From: Chamaelirium japonicum | Taxonomy: Eukaryota > Streptophyta > Magnoliopsida > Liliales > Melanthiaceae | Length of the DNA stretch: 64,000 bases | Assembly (NCBI GenBank): GCA_947650365.1 | Contig: OX393555.1 | Span: 80,977,995 to 81,041,994, forward strand | Direction of reading: 5' to 3' | Part shown: piece by piece, positions 32,304 through 44,225 of the stretch | Position numbering within the stretch: the first letter of the stretch is position 1 | Layout: each line of letters begins with the position of its first letter | Translations under genes and position numbers: made by a program | Notes under the pieces: model-generated | Databases searched by the model: none | What the model was told of the DNA's origin: nothing | What the model saw: the letters and a program-made list of their open reading frames with translations, nothing else

Positions 32304-35300
32304 ATGACTAAGTTAGACCCCCTGTCCGCTATCCTAAATGACCACAAACTTACCGGTCCCAACTATGAGGACTGGAAGCGCAACCTGTACCTGGTCCTAA
32401 GGATTGGTAAACATATGTCAGCTCTTAATGACCCTGAGCCAGATTTGCCAGGACCCAATGCCACAGAGGCACAGTTAAAGGCATTCACTGACTGGAAGGA
32501 ATCTAATGAGATATGTAAATGCTATATAATAGCATCCTTGCAAACAACTCTGCAGAAGCAAGTCGAGGAGATGCCCGACGCTTCTGACATGATGTTGTAT
32601 TTGAAGGAGATGTTTGAAGGTCACAATCGCGTTACGTGATACCTTACCATCAAGAAACTCGTCGGCACTAAGATGTCCAATGGGACGCTGGTTCGGGAAC
32701 ACATGATGAAAATGTTTGGGTTCCAGAACGAACTAGCTACCATGGACATTATGCTAGAAGGCGAGGTGATGACAGACATCTTCCTCTCGTCACTGTCTGG
32801 AGCCTTTGAAGGCTTTGTCACCAACTTTAATTTGAACAAGTTGGCTATGACAAATGCAGAGCTTCTGGGAGCTCTCCAGGCAGCTGAGGATGGCTTCAAG
32901 CAGAAGGGCGAAGCACTTCACGTGCAACACAGATCCTTCAAGAAGCCTGGTAAACCTCAGGGCAAGAAACATAAAAGGAAACCTAAGTCACTGCCTGTGC
33001 AGGACTCTGCTGGAGCCTCTGGGTCTGGAGAATCAAAGAAACTGGGCACGAAGTGCTTCCGGTGTGGCCAGAAGGGTCATTGGAAGAAGGACTGCAAGAA
33101 GCCTCAGAATGCTGGTGAAGGTAATCTACAACTCTTAGTTGTAGAATCATTTCTTTCAAGTAATAGTACTTTTGCTAGTTGGATTGTGGATTCTGGATCC
33201 ACTAACCATGCCTGTAACTCTCTTCAGGGGTTTCGGGAAAGCAGAAGATTGCTTGATAGAGAGGTGACCTTGAGCATGGGAACTGAGGCCGTGGCTGCTG
33301 CTGAAGCTATTGGAGATGTTAATCTTAGTTTTTCGAATAATAAGACTTTGACTCTTAGAGATGTCTTTTATGTACCGTCCTTGCGACGTAACTTAATTTC
33401 TGTTTCTTCTTTAGTTAATGAAGGTTATTCAGTTTATTTTGATGCTTCTGGTGTGTCGTTTAAACTGAATGGAACTTTTATAATAAGAGGAATGGTTCAG
33501 AATCATCTCTATGTTGTAAGTCCTAAATTTGAAAAAGATAACATAATAACTTCAGCATTTAATGTTAATTCATCTAAGCGTAAGAATCCTTCGGAAAATT
33601 TAACCCACCTGTGGCACTTACGACTTGGTCATATTGCCTTAGACAGGATCCATAGAATGGTGAAGGCCGGGCTTCTGGAAACAGATCCTGCGGAGATCCT
33701 TCCCACCTGTGAATCCTGCCTGGAAGGCAAGATGACCAAGAGGTCCTTTAAGGGCAAAGGAGTAAGAGCTACTGAGGTGTTAGAGTTAATCCATTCGGAT
33801 GTGTGTGGACCCATGAACGTCAAGGCGATAGGAGGCCATGAGTATTTCATCATATTCATTGATGATTACTCAAGATATGGTTACATTTACCTAATGCATC
33901 GGAAGTCAGAATCCTTTGACATGTTCAAAGAGTTCAGGGCTGAAGTAGAAAAGCAGACAGGTAAATATATAAAAACCCTTCGATCTGATCGAGGAGGTGA
34001 ATACCTATCTGACGAGTTCCTGGGGTATTTGGTGGAGCATGGGATAAAATCCCAGTTAACTGCTCCAGGTACCCCACAACAGAATGGAGTTTCCGAGAGA
34101 AGGAATCGAACCTTGTTGGACATGGTTCGTAGCATGATGAGTTACGCCAGTTTACCAATGACCTTTTGGGGATATGCCCTACAAACAGCAGTTTATATTC
34201 TGAATCACGTTCCGTCTAAGTCAGTGCCTCAGACCCCTAGAGAACTGTGGTCAAAGCGAAAACCATTGATACAGCATTTCAGAATATGGGGATGCCCTGC
34301 ACATGTGCGAAGGGATAAGAGGGAAAAGATGGAATCTAAAACCAGAGTATGCTTATTTGTAGGGTATTCTAAGGAGACCAAAGGTGGTCTATTTTATGAT
34401 CCTGAGGAAAAGAAGGTGATCATTTCTACGAACGCCTATTTCCTAGAACAGGATTATATTGTGGACCACAAACCTACTAGTAAGGTAGTTCTGGATGAAC
34501 TGCTGGGTACTAGTTCAGATAGCGCATCCGAAAGCATAGTGGGAGCTGACATTACAGATAATAATATACCATATACTGTAGAACCTGTTAATCCTGTAAC
34601 ACCACCACCACCTCGTCGCAGTGGGAGAAACATCAGAGCTCCTGACAGATACTATGGAGAAACCTTATTGGTTGATCCAGAGGGTCAGGAGGATGACCCA
34701 CTGAGCTACGATGAGGCAGTGGGAGCTTCTGACAGCTCTGACTGGCAAAAGGCTATGGAGGCAGAAATTGCATCAATGTCCCATAACGCTGTCTGGACTC
34801 TTGTTACACCATCATCCAATATTAAACCTATTGGGTGTAAGTGGGTGTATAAAAGAAAGAGAGGATCTGATGGATCTATAGAGACTTATAAAGCTAGATT
34901 AGTTGCCAAGGGTTATACCCAGAGAGAAGGAATCGACTTTGACGAAACCTTCTCGCCGGTAGCTATGATAAAGTCTATTCGGATCCTCCTATCCATTGCA
35001 GCCCATTATGACTGGGAGATCTGGCAAATGGATGTCAAGACAGCATTCCTTAACGGGAATTTGGAAGAAGACATTTATATGATGCAGCCACCAGGTTTTG
35101 AGTCAGAGGGTCAGGAACATCTAGTTTGCAAGTTGCAAAAGTCCATTTATGGACTAAAGCAAGCATCTAGAAGTTGGAACATCCGTTTTGATCAGGCAAT
35201 CCAGTCATATGGATTTACTCAAAACGAGGATGAACCATGTGTATACAAGAGGAGTGATAAGACTACAGTGATATATTTGATACTTTACGTAGACGATATT

Positions 35301-36269
35301 CTACTCATTGGGAATGATGTAGGAACATTGTCAACGGTAAAGGTCTGGTTGTCAACACAGTTCGATATGAAAGACCTGGGTGAAGCGAGTTATGTTTTGG
35401 GGATCAAGGTAACACGTGATCGCCAGAACATGATTCTCTCGCTGTCACAGGCTGCGTATATAGATAAGGTTATGGCTAGATTTGACATGCAAAACTCCAA
35501 GAAGGGTTTTGTGCCATTTAGACATGGCATAAAACTGTCTAAGGATCAATGTCCTAAGACACCTGAGGAGAGAGCAGAAATGCAGAAGATACCTTATGCT
35601 TCGGCATTAGGTAGTCTAATGTATGCTATGCATTGTACAAGGCCTGATATCTGTTTTGCAGTAGGAATGATGGGTCGGTTTCAGTCGAATCCGGGTCCAG
35701 ATCACTGGACAGCTGTGAAGTGTATACTCAAGTACCTTCGTAGAACAAGGGACTATGAGTTGGTTTACACTGGACAAGAACTGACGCCGATTGGATATAC
35801 AGATTCTGACTTTATGTCAGATTTGGAATCCAGGAAGTCGACATCAGGTTTTGTGTTTATGTTAGGAGGAGCAGCGGTTAGTTGGCAGAGTGTGAAGCAG
35901 AAATGCATCGCAGACTCTACCACAGAGGCTGAGTACGTTGCAGCGTGCGAGGCAGCCAAAGAGGCGGTATGGCTCAAGAAATTCCTTACGGATTTGGGCT
36001 GTGTACCAGAGGCCCAGTTACCTATTGTGCTTTACTGCGACAATAGTGGGGCGGTAGCACAAGCTAAGGAGCCAAGACATCACCAAAAGGGGAAGCACAT
36101 CGAGCGCAAGTTCTACTTGATTCGGCAGTTTCAAAAGCAAGGGCGAGTAGCGGTGACACAGATTGCATCTACAGATAATGTTGCTGATCCTTTCACAAAG
36201 GCAATACCTACCAAGGCATTCGAGCGACATGTGGACGCGATGGGAGTCAAAACCGTTTTGCTTCGCTAG
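32304..36269 (+). pseudogene. Copia gag-pol polyprotein with one in-frame stop
   Basis: The frame starts at ATG 32304 (MTKLDPLSAIL, a UBN2-type gag). A TGA at 32637-32639 interrupts it, where an Arg codon would fit by a C-to-T change. The same frame then runs on to 36269. Numbering from the Met at 32673: zinc knuckle [14 protein letters not shown] 128-141; protease DSG 173-175; integrase zinc region HLWHLRLGH 312-320 with Cys346 and Cys349; integrase D376, D439 and E475; reverse transcriptase D787 and YVDD 872-875; RNase H D1044, E1087 and D1123. The order integrase before reverse transcriptase fixes it as copia. All catalytic residues are present. It would normally be translated as one polyprotein and assemble cytoplasmic particles. 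The copy is disabled only if the TGA is not read through. Confidence 0.93.
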
Positions 36270-36272
36270 ACC

Positions 36273-36283
36273 AAGTGGGAGAT
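36273..36283 (+). other. Polypurine tract
   Basis: AAGTGGGAGAT lies directly before the 3' LTR and four bases after the gag-pol stop. It is the usual primer site for plus-strand synthesis in plant copia elements. Confidence 0.85.
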
Positions 36284-38417
36284 TGTTAGGATTGATGTGT
36301 TCTAAGCTTGTAAAACTTTATGTTTTGGTCTAATAAAGATTGATAGTTATTATTATTTGAGATGCATATAGGTGCGTAACACTGTTACGTGTTCTTTTGA
36401 GAACAGAGAGCCATGGTTATATGGTAGTCCACTGAGTTGAAGACTGAGTGGATTGGTCCCATATAACCTAAATAAGTCCGCAGCTATGATCAGGTTGGTC
36501 GCCTCATCATGTTAAGCTGTTGGCGATGACAGTTCATGGGATGTCTTCACCATGGTCATCACCAGGCACAGTGTCTGTGGCTGAACGGAACTAACACGGT
36601 GTACAGATTAGTGAGCAGACACTGGTACACTAAGCCGTGTTTCTGCTTAGGGTAAAACGGTCCTAAACCCTGAGGAACCACGACTGATGGACTAACCAGT
36701 TGCGTGGTGCTTTGGCGCACCAATGTGTGAGGGTCCATATGCAGTGATCCAAAACCACGGTGTACTGGGTTACCCGGCTGGCGTTGCATTAGCATGTCAC
36801 TCCTGCAGGCCATCCACACCCCTGATGGGAGGTGCGTTCCTTGGTGTGACTTACAATGTACCAAACCCAGGCCTGGTGGTCATCAGGTTGACTGTTGACC
36901 GGGTTCGATTACTCGACGGGGTAATCAGAGGTACGATGTATAGGTCAACCTGGAAGGAACCAAGTCATATGATCATTCGAGTCTGACGGTAGTCTTCACC
37001 GCTCGAAGTGAATCATGGCATCAAGTGGAGGGACAGCGGGTTTACCACTACTAAGCGGAGAGCAGGGGTATGATGGAGAACATAGTAAGTCTGGGTGAAT
37101 TGGAGTGCAGCCTGCATCGCACTCTGGGTGGCTACGCAGGTTAACTCGAGCTCAGAGGATCGATGGTACACTTGGGTAGTGTGTCGATCGAGCTTGAGTT
37201 GGAAGCCATGAACCCCGGTCCCTGATGGTTCCACCTTATCAACATTATGTACGGTTCTTGAACCGTCTCCTCGGAACACCATAAGCAGGAGGAAGAAAGA
37301 AGTATACGCACCGTGTGTGCTTGGCACTAGAGCATGGCAGATGCGTAACTACATACGAGTACTAAGGGTTGAGCCCGGGATTAGTACAGAGTCGTATGTA
37401 GTAATCCCTAGCCATAAGTGAACTTCGCTGCATAGGTGCGATGCACCGGGGTATGTTGCGAGTTGACTAGTTGACTTTGCTAGAGGCACCCTCCGGTGGC
37501 CTCAGTTAATAGTAAGTAACTAGTAGATATCACTTAAGTAATGGCCGCTAGGTATCGCACGCTAGAAATGGTCAAAATGAGGCGTCGGGGCGTTTTGGTA
37601 AAAACCTCACTCTGCCGGACCTCACTGTTGGCCGATCCTAGTGGTGGGACACCTCACCAGGGCCGACCCTATGATGTAGGGATAAGAATCCCTCATCTAT
37701 AGGGCCGGCCATATGGATAGGGATGGGGCGATAAAAACGGTTAAGATCGAGCCCTAAAAAGTGGGAAAACGGATAAATACGCGGAGAGATAAAAAGGAGA
37801 TAATGGAGAGATGAGATAAGGGGGTCATTATCCCCTTGGATCCTTATCCAAGGGGGGGTGGCCGGCCCTATAAAAGCACCTATGGGCGCCGGCCCCCATG
37901 TGCTAGAAAAACCGAACCCCCCCCTCCTCTCATCTCTCGAGTTCTCTCCCGTTTCATCTCCCGTTTCCCGCTTGCTACTTCGTCTTCCTCGCGTGGAGTT
38001 CTGAAGAAGGAGAAGGGTCGTTCTTCGGAGGCACTCAGAGATCCGAGAGTGACGTTCCGTGCATCGTGTGAGATCGGGTGAACAAGAAGGCAACATCTCC
38101 ATTCGTACCGTCGGCATCTTCGCGAACGATCTTCCATCTCCATCGACAAAGAAGACAATTCTCCGCGGTTAAAAGATCCGTACGAAAGGTATGTGTAATC
38201 TAACATGAAGATCTAGCGAGCATTATGATTTGCATCCATGCTAGTTAATCATTATGCTAGATTGCCGTTAGGGGTTTTCGATTCTCGTGCATACACATGC
38301 ACACATATGTAGAATAGTTTCTATGAAAATTTAAATCGCGTAACGTGCACCATGAACGGTCTTTCGACCGCCAAATCGCTTCCGCTGCGAGCCTCTAACC
38401 TGGATTAACTTCCAACA
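36284..38417 (+). repeat. 3' LTR of the copia element
   Basis: 2,134 bp, same ends and landmarks as the 5' LTR. It carries the extra 4 bp near 36777 and one extra C near 37922. Most differences from the 5' LTR are transitions. TATAAAA at 37869-37875. Confidence 0.93.
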
Positions 38418-38422
38418 GTTGT
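38418..38422. repeat. Target site duplication GTTGT of the copia element (right copy)
   Basis: Perfect match to 28421-28425, followed directly by the resumed TNP2 sequence. Confidence 0.92.
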
Positions 38423-40117
38423 CACACATATTTTTCTCGATATGCATGACATCCAAGTTATGCCGCAAGAGTAGGCTGCTCCAGTACGGTAGTTTAAAGA
38501 AAATACTCTTCTTCTTCCAGTTATGCTCACGCGTAGAATCTTCATGCGTTCTCTTCTTTTTACCTTTCCCAAGTGCCACGGCATCAAGCTGATCCAATTC
38601 GCACAAGACTTCTACCACCGAAAGCTGCTCCGGGGCCTTTGCAAGTTCCTTCTTGTCGTTGAAAGCTCTTTTGTTCTGCCTCCACTTATGGCCGTCAACA
38701 AGGAATCTTTGATGGCCCATATAACAGAACTTGCCTCCGTTCTTCAACCGTAATGAATCTGTCTCCTTATTGCATGTAGGGCATGCCAATTTTCCTTTAG
38801 TACTCCACCCGGATAAGTTAGCATATGCAGGAAAATCGTTGATGGTCCATAGAAGTGCCGCATGCATCCGAAAATTCTAGCTCAACGAGGCATCATACGT
38901 ATCGGCTCCAACTTCCCATAACTCGTTCAACTCCTTAATCAACGACTGCAAGTAAACGTCAATATCATTACCAGGCGACCTGGGTCCGGGAATGAGCAAG
39001 GAGAGCATTGTGTATGGCTTTTTTAAGCACATCCAGGGAGGCAAATTATATGGAACTAGGACAACTGGCCAAATACTGTACGACACACTCATATTCCCAA
39101 AGGGATTGAAGCCATCGCTAGCAAGCCCTAACCTGACATTGCGACTTCACATGCGAATTCAGGATAGGTATGATCAAAATCTTTCCACGTCAGAGTGTCG
39201 GCTGGATGTCTCATAATCCCATCATCTGTACGTTCTCGTGCATGCCACCTTATGTGCTCAGTAGTCTTCAATGACATAAACAACCTCTGAAGCCTGTCCC
39301 TAAGCGGGAAGTATAGGAGAACCTTTTCAGATATATTTTTCTTCCTTCGACGTGTACTAGACTCGGCATCCGTCTCTTTATATCTCGTTGCTCCGCATAT
39401 GTGGCATGACCGTGCATGTTCGTACTCTTTCCGGTACAACATACAATCATTCACGCATGCATCAATTTTCTCATAACCCAGACCGAGATCTTTAATTGTC
39501 TTCTTCGCCTTGTAGAATGATTTCGGTACTGTCTCACCCATAGGAAAAGCTTCTTTCAGCAACTCTACCAACATATTAAATGACTTATTACTCCAACAAT
39601 TGAGGCACTTCAAATGAAGAAGCTTTACAGTGAAAGAGAGTTTTGAAAATTTCTCACACCCCGGGTATAGAGGTTGTTCGGCATCTTTAAGCAATCTGTA
39701 GAACTTGTCCGCTTCGATATTGGGCTGATCACCTGACGGTGCTTCCGTGCCTATTCCACCTTGCAAATCATGTATCATACCCTGCATGTCATCGTCATCG
39801 TCTGTATTAATATTATCATCAGCGATCACTGTGTTTGAAGTTTCACCGTGAGCTGCCATGGGGACTGCATCTAGCTCCTCACCGTACGAGAACTAACGGG
39901 TATAGCTAATGTCAATGCCACGCATTACCAGATCAACCTCACATTCCTCTCGAACCTTCCTAATCACCCTTCCGCAGTCTATACAGGGACACATAATTTT
40001 TCCATCAAGCGGTGCAAGACGCTCAAATGCAAAATCCAAAAATTTCCTGACTCCTTCTCTGTACTCTTGGCTCATGCAATTCGAATTACGCATCCAACTC
40101 TTATCGATCGAAGACAT
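38423..40117 (-). pseudogene. TNP2-like transposase, 5' part, upstream of the copia insertion (copy B)
   Basis: This part includes the segment that copy A lacks. It begins at 40117 with MSSIDKSWMRN and CPCIDCGRVI of the Transpos_assoc domain. The frame stops at 39893-39895 where the Trp of WFSHGE became TAG. The next open piece (39859-39128) runs through the acidic linker and the Cys-pair region. One base is missing near 39144 relative to copy A, shifting the frame. A further TAG at 38877-38879 replaces the Gln after SLR. The core motif HNLDVMHIEKN survives just before the copia junction. With two stops, one frameshift and an insertion it cannot make transposase. Confidence 0.85.
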
Positions 40118-41004
40118 CTTCGTCTATCTAGCTATACAACACCTAAAGTAATTTCAAACAATGTTATAAGACTACGCACAAATTCGGTTTCGGTTCCCGG
40201 GTATGGAACACGGAACCGAAACGTCTACAGGCCTTTAAAACTCAAGGATAAACACAAGACAGTAATAATACTCGCAATTCTATATCAATGGATAAGACCT
40301 AAGAATACCATGGAAAATTAGAATGAGAGAATTGATCGCGATTCTCTAGGTCATTCTAAAAGAACCCCAAATATTACCAAGAAGAGTAGGAAAAGATGGA
40401 CTATACTTAGGGCACTAATTGCCCAATAGTTAAGTAGTTAAGTAGTGATTACTTCACGACTTCTTGCATGCTTTATAGGAACTATAAGTCATGTTTTAAT
40501 CGCGACTAATTCAGGAATAGAAAGATTAAAGTAGATTGTTGATAGCTTAAATAATTTTTATAAAGTTAAAAGTTTAGAAGCAAAACAATAATAGAAATAT
40601 TAGAAAAATAATCATGCTGGTTTTCTTGTTTCTTAGCCTACTTGATCAAATTTCCTTTTTTCCGCTTAAACCAATTGGAAAAGAGCATGGGTTGAGATAT
40701 TTGTGGTTTAACTTAGTTTACGTATGTAATATGTATTGATCCAGCAATTTCTTCATTGCCCATTTGTCAAGGTGATTGATTTCCTATCTTACAAATGTGT
40801 ATATGCTTCAGGAATTCTTCCCATTGGTAAAGAAGGATTTCTTGCGTCAAATGTTGCATCTTATAATTTGTATGTTCATGTGACACTACCAGCACAATAA
40901 GGACATTGTCTATATTCTTCATAGATCTCTTTACAATATTCTCTATATAACTATATTCTTTCTTTACAACATTCTCTCTCTACAGTACAAAGCTAAACAT
41001 AATC
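40118..41004 (-). other. CACTA 5' region upstream of TNP2 (copy B), no gene seen
   Basis: AT-leaning non-coding sequence, probably promoter or 5' intron of the TNP2 gene. A perfect 11-bp inverted repeat (GTTTCGGTTCC at 40187-40197, complement at 40212-40222) is the only clear structure. Copy A has no counterpart. Confidence 0.5.
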
Positions 41005-41012
41005 CTAATACC

Positions 41013-41895
41013 CATGGGCGGATCTAGGTAAGGCCCAGGGGGGGCAGCTACCCCCCCTGGAATTTGGGTTTCATTATAGATAGTCCTGTGTGGGATTTTC
41101 TTTCCCTCCTTTATGGCCTTGTGTGCTCTCTCCTTGCCCCCCTTGAGACACTAGAGCACCATCCGAGAGGTTGCAGTAGCAGTCGGGTGTGATTAACCTA
41201 TTGGATCTTCACCCGCACATTTGAATGAACCGTTTGACAAGTATGGAATGAACATTATTTGGCTCCAATAGCTGCTGAGCAACGAGCTCCAACAGATGAT
41301 GTGGGGTCCATATTATCATTTTAAACTCAAAGCTTTTTTATAATGATTTATCTTATGATAGTGGAGTAAGGTCCAATCACGAGATCTTGGATCAAGGAGA
41401 AGCGCCACCCATATTGATCTCTCCGACGGACAGAGAAGACAAACCTAATGGGAAAAAAAAAAACCCCTTACCCAGCTCATAATGTTGCATAAATTTGCTA
41501 ATTTGCCAAGGTCAGTAAATAGTAATTGTAAATATGAAATTAGTCTATAAAGAAGGAGCACAATTATAAAATAAATTTATATTTTATTGAATAAATTGGT
41601 AGGGGTCCATGCCAAACCCTCCTCCACTGAAGAGTGATTTCTCAAAAGAAGAAAAAAAATACAGCACCATTATAACAATATTTTTAAAAATATTATTGTA
41701 TAAGATAAAGAAAAAACCAAATCATTTATTCTCGAGTCCTTACAGCAGCCAACATGAGCACTTTAGAACACATTTTGTCATTTATATCACAGATAAGTAT
41801 AAAAAAATATTAAAAATATTAGTTGATTATCACTTGAGAATTCATCTAATTTTACACTTTGCCCCCCCTATGAAAAATTTCTGGCTTCGCCACTG
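41013..41895. mobile_element. Non-autonomous hAT element, 883 bp, nested in CACTA copy B
   Basis: The ends read CATGGGCGGATCTAGG and, inverted, CAGTGGCGAAGCCAG, close to the CAGTGGCGGATCCAGG termini common in plant hAT elements. An 8-bp target duplication, CTAATACC, lies at 41005-41012 and 41896-41903, as expected for hAT. A second inverted feature near each end is a run of G or C (CAGGGGGGGCAGC and TTTGCCCCCCCTATG). The interior has no transposase-like frame; the 96-codon frame at 41609-41899 is low-complexity and runs across the end. It needs a transposase supplied elsewhere. Confidence 0.85.
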
Positions 41896-41903
41896 CTAAT
41901 ACC

Positions 41904-42160
41904 TAAGATCTACATGCCATGGGAGGAGGATGAGCTCACCGGGGGAAGGAGGAGGAGGAGGATCTCACCGGCCGGAGCCCACGAGGAGGAGGAGAAGCTT
42001 GCCGCCGGTCGATCGGTCGGCCGGAGGGACACGACGCGAGGGAGGCCGGGGAGGGGGGGAGGGAGGCCGGGGAGGGAGGGAGATTGAGAGAGAGAGAGAG
42101 AGGGGCGGGGAGGGGATTAGATCGAAACAGAACTAGGGGGGATCGCTGAATCTAATTTAA
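41904..42160 (-). other. GC- and purine-rich CACTA leader segment (copy B)
   Basis: GGAGGA and GAGAGA tracts with GGCCGG pieces, between the hAT element and the 5' subterminal repeats. Read in the direction of TNP2 transcription it is a CT-rich leader, as often seen just downstream of plant promoters. It could hold a transcription start or a short first exon, but nothing proves it. Confidence 0.45.
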
Positions 42161-42829
42161 CACAGGGTTTTTACCGACGGAACTTTTTACTTCCATCGGT
42201 AAAAATAATTTTTACCGACGGTACCATAACGTCCGTCGGTACAAAGCGACGACGATTCACAGGGTTCCATTTTTTTTCCAGAGACTCGGTTTTTACCCTG
42301 AGTTTCGTCGTGGCCTTTGTACCGACGGATATTTAATTTCCGTCGGCATAATGGATTTATACCGACGGATAAATAAAGTCCGTCGGTACAAAGCAACGAT
42401 GAAACACAGGGTTCCATTTTTTCCAGAGACTCGGTTTTTACCCTGAGTTTCGTCGTGACCTTTTTACCGACGGACTTTATTTATCCGTCGGTAGAAAGAC
42501 ATTATGCCGACGACATTAAATTTCCGTCGGTACATTGTACCGACGGAAATATATTCGTCGGTATAAAGTAATATCTTGACTTTATACCGACAGACAATAT
42601 TTTCCTGTCGGTATAAATTCATTTTACCGACGGAATTTATAATTCCGTCAGTATAAACCATTGTGCTGACGAATTATATTTGACCGTCGGTAATAAATAT
42701 GCATAAAGAATTAAAAAAATCAAAGTTATAATACCGACGGAAATTATTTACACCGTCGGTAAAAAGTATATTATTACTGACGGTAGTTAAAATGTCCGTC
42801 GGTAAAGAACCTATTTCTTGTAGTCGCGC
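42161..42829. repeat. CACTA 5' subterminal repeats and terminus (copy B)
   Basis: Numerous TACCGACGG and CCGTCGGTA motifs in both orientations. A unit of about 125 bp with CACAGGGTTCCATTTTTT and AGACTCGGTTTTTACCC is duplicated (about 42225-42335 and 42385-42475). The terminus reads GAACCTATTTCTTGTAGT, the complement of a CTACAAGAAA end. The final G of GTAGTG is C here. Confidence 0.85.
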
Positions 42830-43349
42830 TTACCCTATAAATAATATACAGCCCTTTTAGGTTATGGCACATTTGAAGGCTCTCTCTTTCTCCCATCACA
42901 TAATACGTTATCAGCACAAACATGTCGAGTCCAGCCAACCAGTCACAAGAAAACGAAGAACGAAACGAAGACAGAAGAGAGAGAAGAAGAGTGAAGAGAA
43001 CGAAGAGATAAACAAAAAGAGAAGAAAGAAAAAGTCTTGTTCCAGTTCATTGGCCACAGGTATAGGTGTGAAGTAAGAAGGAATCTATATTCCAAAACTC
43101 TACTTCTTAATATTTATATGACCCCTTTAGGGTAGGGCACGTTTGACGGCTCTCCCTTTCTCCCATCTCACAACTAGTTATCAACACGAACATATCAGCC
43201 CAGCCCACCAGTCATAAGAAAACAGAGAGAGAAACGAAGACATAAGAGAGAGAAGAGAACGGAGAGATAAATGAAGAGAGAAGAAGTCCTACTTCAATCC
43301 ATTCGCCACGGGTATAGGTGTGAAGTAAGAATGGAGCTAAATTCTAAAA

Positions 43350-44225
43350 CACCACTTCTCAATAGTTTCATATCAAATTTATTATGATTATCATAGTAAT
43401 ATTAATATAATTTTTTTATTTAAATTATTATTTATTTAATTATTATATAATTTAATAATTAAGTTTTTAGTAAAATAATTAATTTATTTAATTATTTAAT
43501 TATCTATTTATTTATTTAATTTTTTTATAATATTTATTTATTATGATTATATTATTATATAATTAAATATGGTAACTATTTAATTATTTAAATTTTAAAA
43601 TAAAGAAATAATGATTTTATTATATAATTAATTTATTTTATTATTTAGTTTTTAAAATAATATTTTATTTTGAAATAATTAAGTAATTAGTTAATTATTT
43701 AAATATTTAAACACTTATTTAGTGAAGAAATATATTAAATATATTATTTAGTTAAACAAAAAAATAATTTAATTAATAAATAATTTCATAGTTAAATAAA
43801 TAATAATTTAAATAAATTATTATATAATTAAATAATTAAAGAAATATTTTATTAAATTTTGAAATATTAATTAAACTAAATAAAAAAAATTTATTATTTA
43901 ATTAAGTAAAAAAATAAAATAATAATTCAATAATTATTTACTTATTATTTAAATAATTAGTTAATAAATTTATAAATATCTTAATATTTTTTTAAATTAT
44001 CAAATAAATTTTTTTTTTTTTCATATTTAAATAATAAAAAATTATTTAATTAATTTAATTATTTATTTATATAGATAATTAAATATTTATTTAATTATTA
44101 ATTATTTAACTATTTAATTTATTAAATTAATTGGATAATAGGAATTAAAAAAGGAAGATGAGACACACCCAAATTTTTTACTTTAAAAATAATTTACATT
44201 TTTCTTTAAAAAAATTTAAAACATT
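43350..44225. repeat. AT-rich block within the array
   Basis: Begins ACTTCTCAATAGTTTCATAT and GATTATCATAGTAATATT, then about 750 bp almost wholly of TTAATTATTTAATT-type sequence with AAGTTTTTAGTAAAATAATT. It ends near AAACATTACAACTGTTATGA, a boundary repeated at other blocks (about 18475 and 54610). Confidence 0.65.

Larger units (their letters stand above)
28426..38417 (+). mobile_element. Ty1/copia LTR retrotransposon, complete structure, 9,992 bp
   Basis: The element has two LTRs of 2,129 and 2,134 bp starting TGTTAGG and ending CCAACA, an initiator-Met primer-binding site, a polypurine tract, a gag-pol frame in copia order (protease, integrase, reverse transcriptase, RNase H) and a 5-bp target duplication. 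It lies antisense to the TNP2 gene it interrupts. The LTRs differ by about 30 substitutions and two indels by eye, near 98.5 percent identity, which indicates a young insertion. A single in-frame TGA in gag is the only coding lesion seen. Confidence 0.95.
18814..42829 (-). mobile_element. CACTA (En/Spm) element, copy B, inverted, with nested copia and hAT insertions
   Basis: This element reads from about 42829 (5') to 18814 (3'). Its 3' end is CTACAAAAAAAACAG from 18816 with AG in place of the usual CA before it; its 5' end reads TTTCTTGTAGT at about 42814-42824. The surrounding array reads AAGTAAGCTTA before it and GCTTACCCTATAA after it, so the host sequence resumes with a short overlap consistent with a target duplication of a few bases. 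Both termini are mutated and the exact ends are uncertain by up to about five bases. Without the nested copia (9,992 bp) and hAT (883 bp) elements and their target duplications the element is about 13.1 kb. Gene content matches copy A, minus the small satellite array. Confidence 0.85.

Noticed and set aside
32673-36269. Independent pol gene starting at the Met at 32673
   Set aside because: The same frame continues from gag across a single TGA and the Met lies within gag sequence, so this is one polyprotein with a stop, not a separate gene.
39893-40117. Separate small zinc-finger-like gene
   Set aside because: It is the first domain (Transpos_assoc) of the TNP2 transposase, cut off by a stop where a Trp codon stood.
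41609-41899. 96-codon frame within the hAT element
   Set aside because: Lys- and Ile-rich AT sequence that runs past the element's terminal repeat; no hAT transposase similarity.
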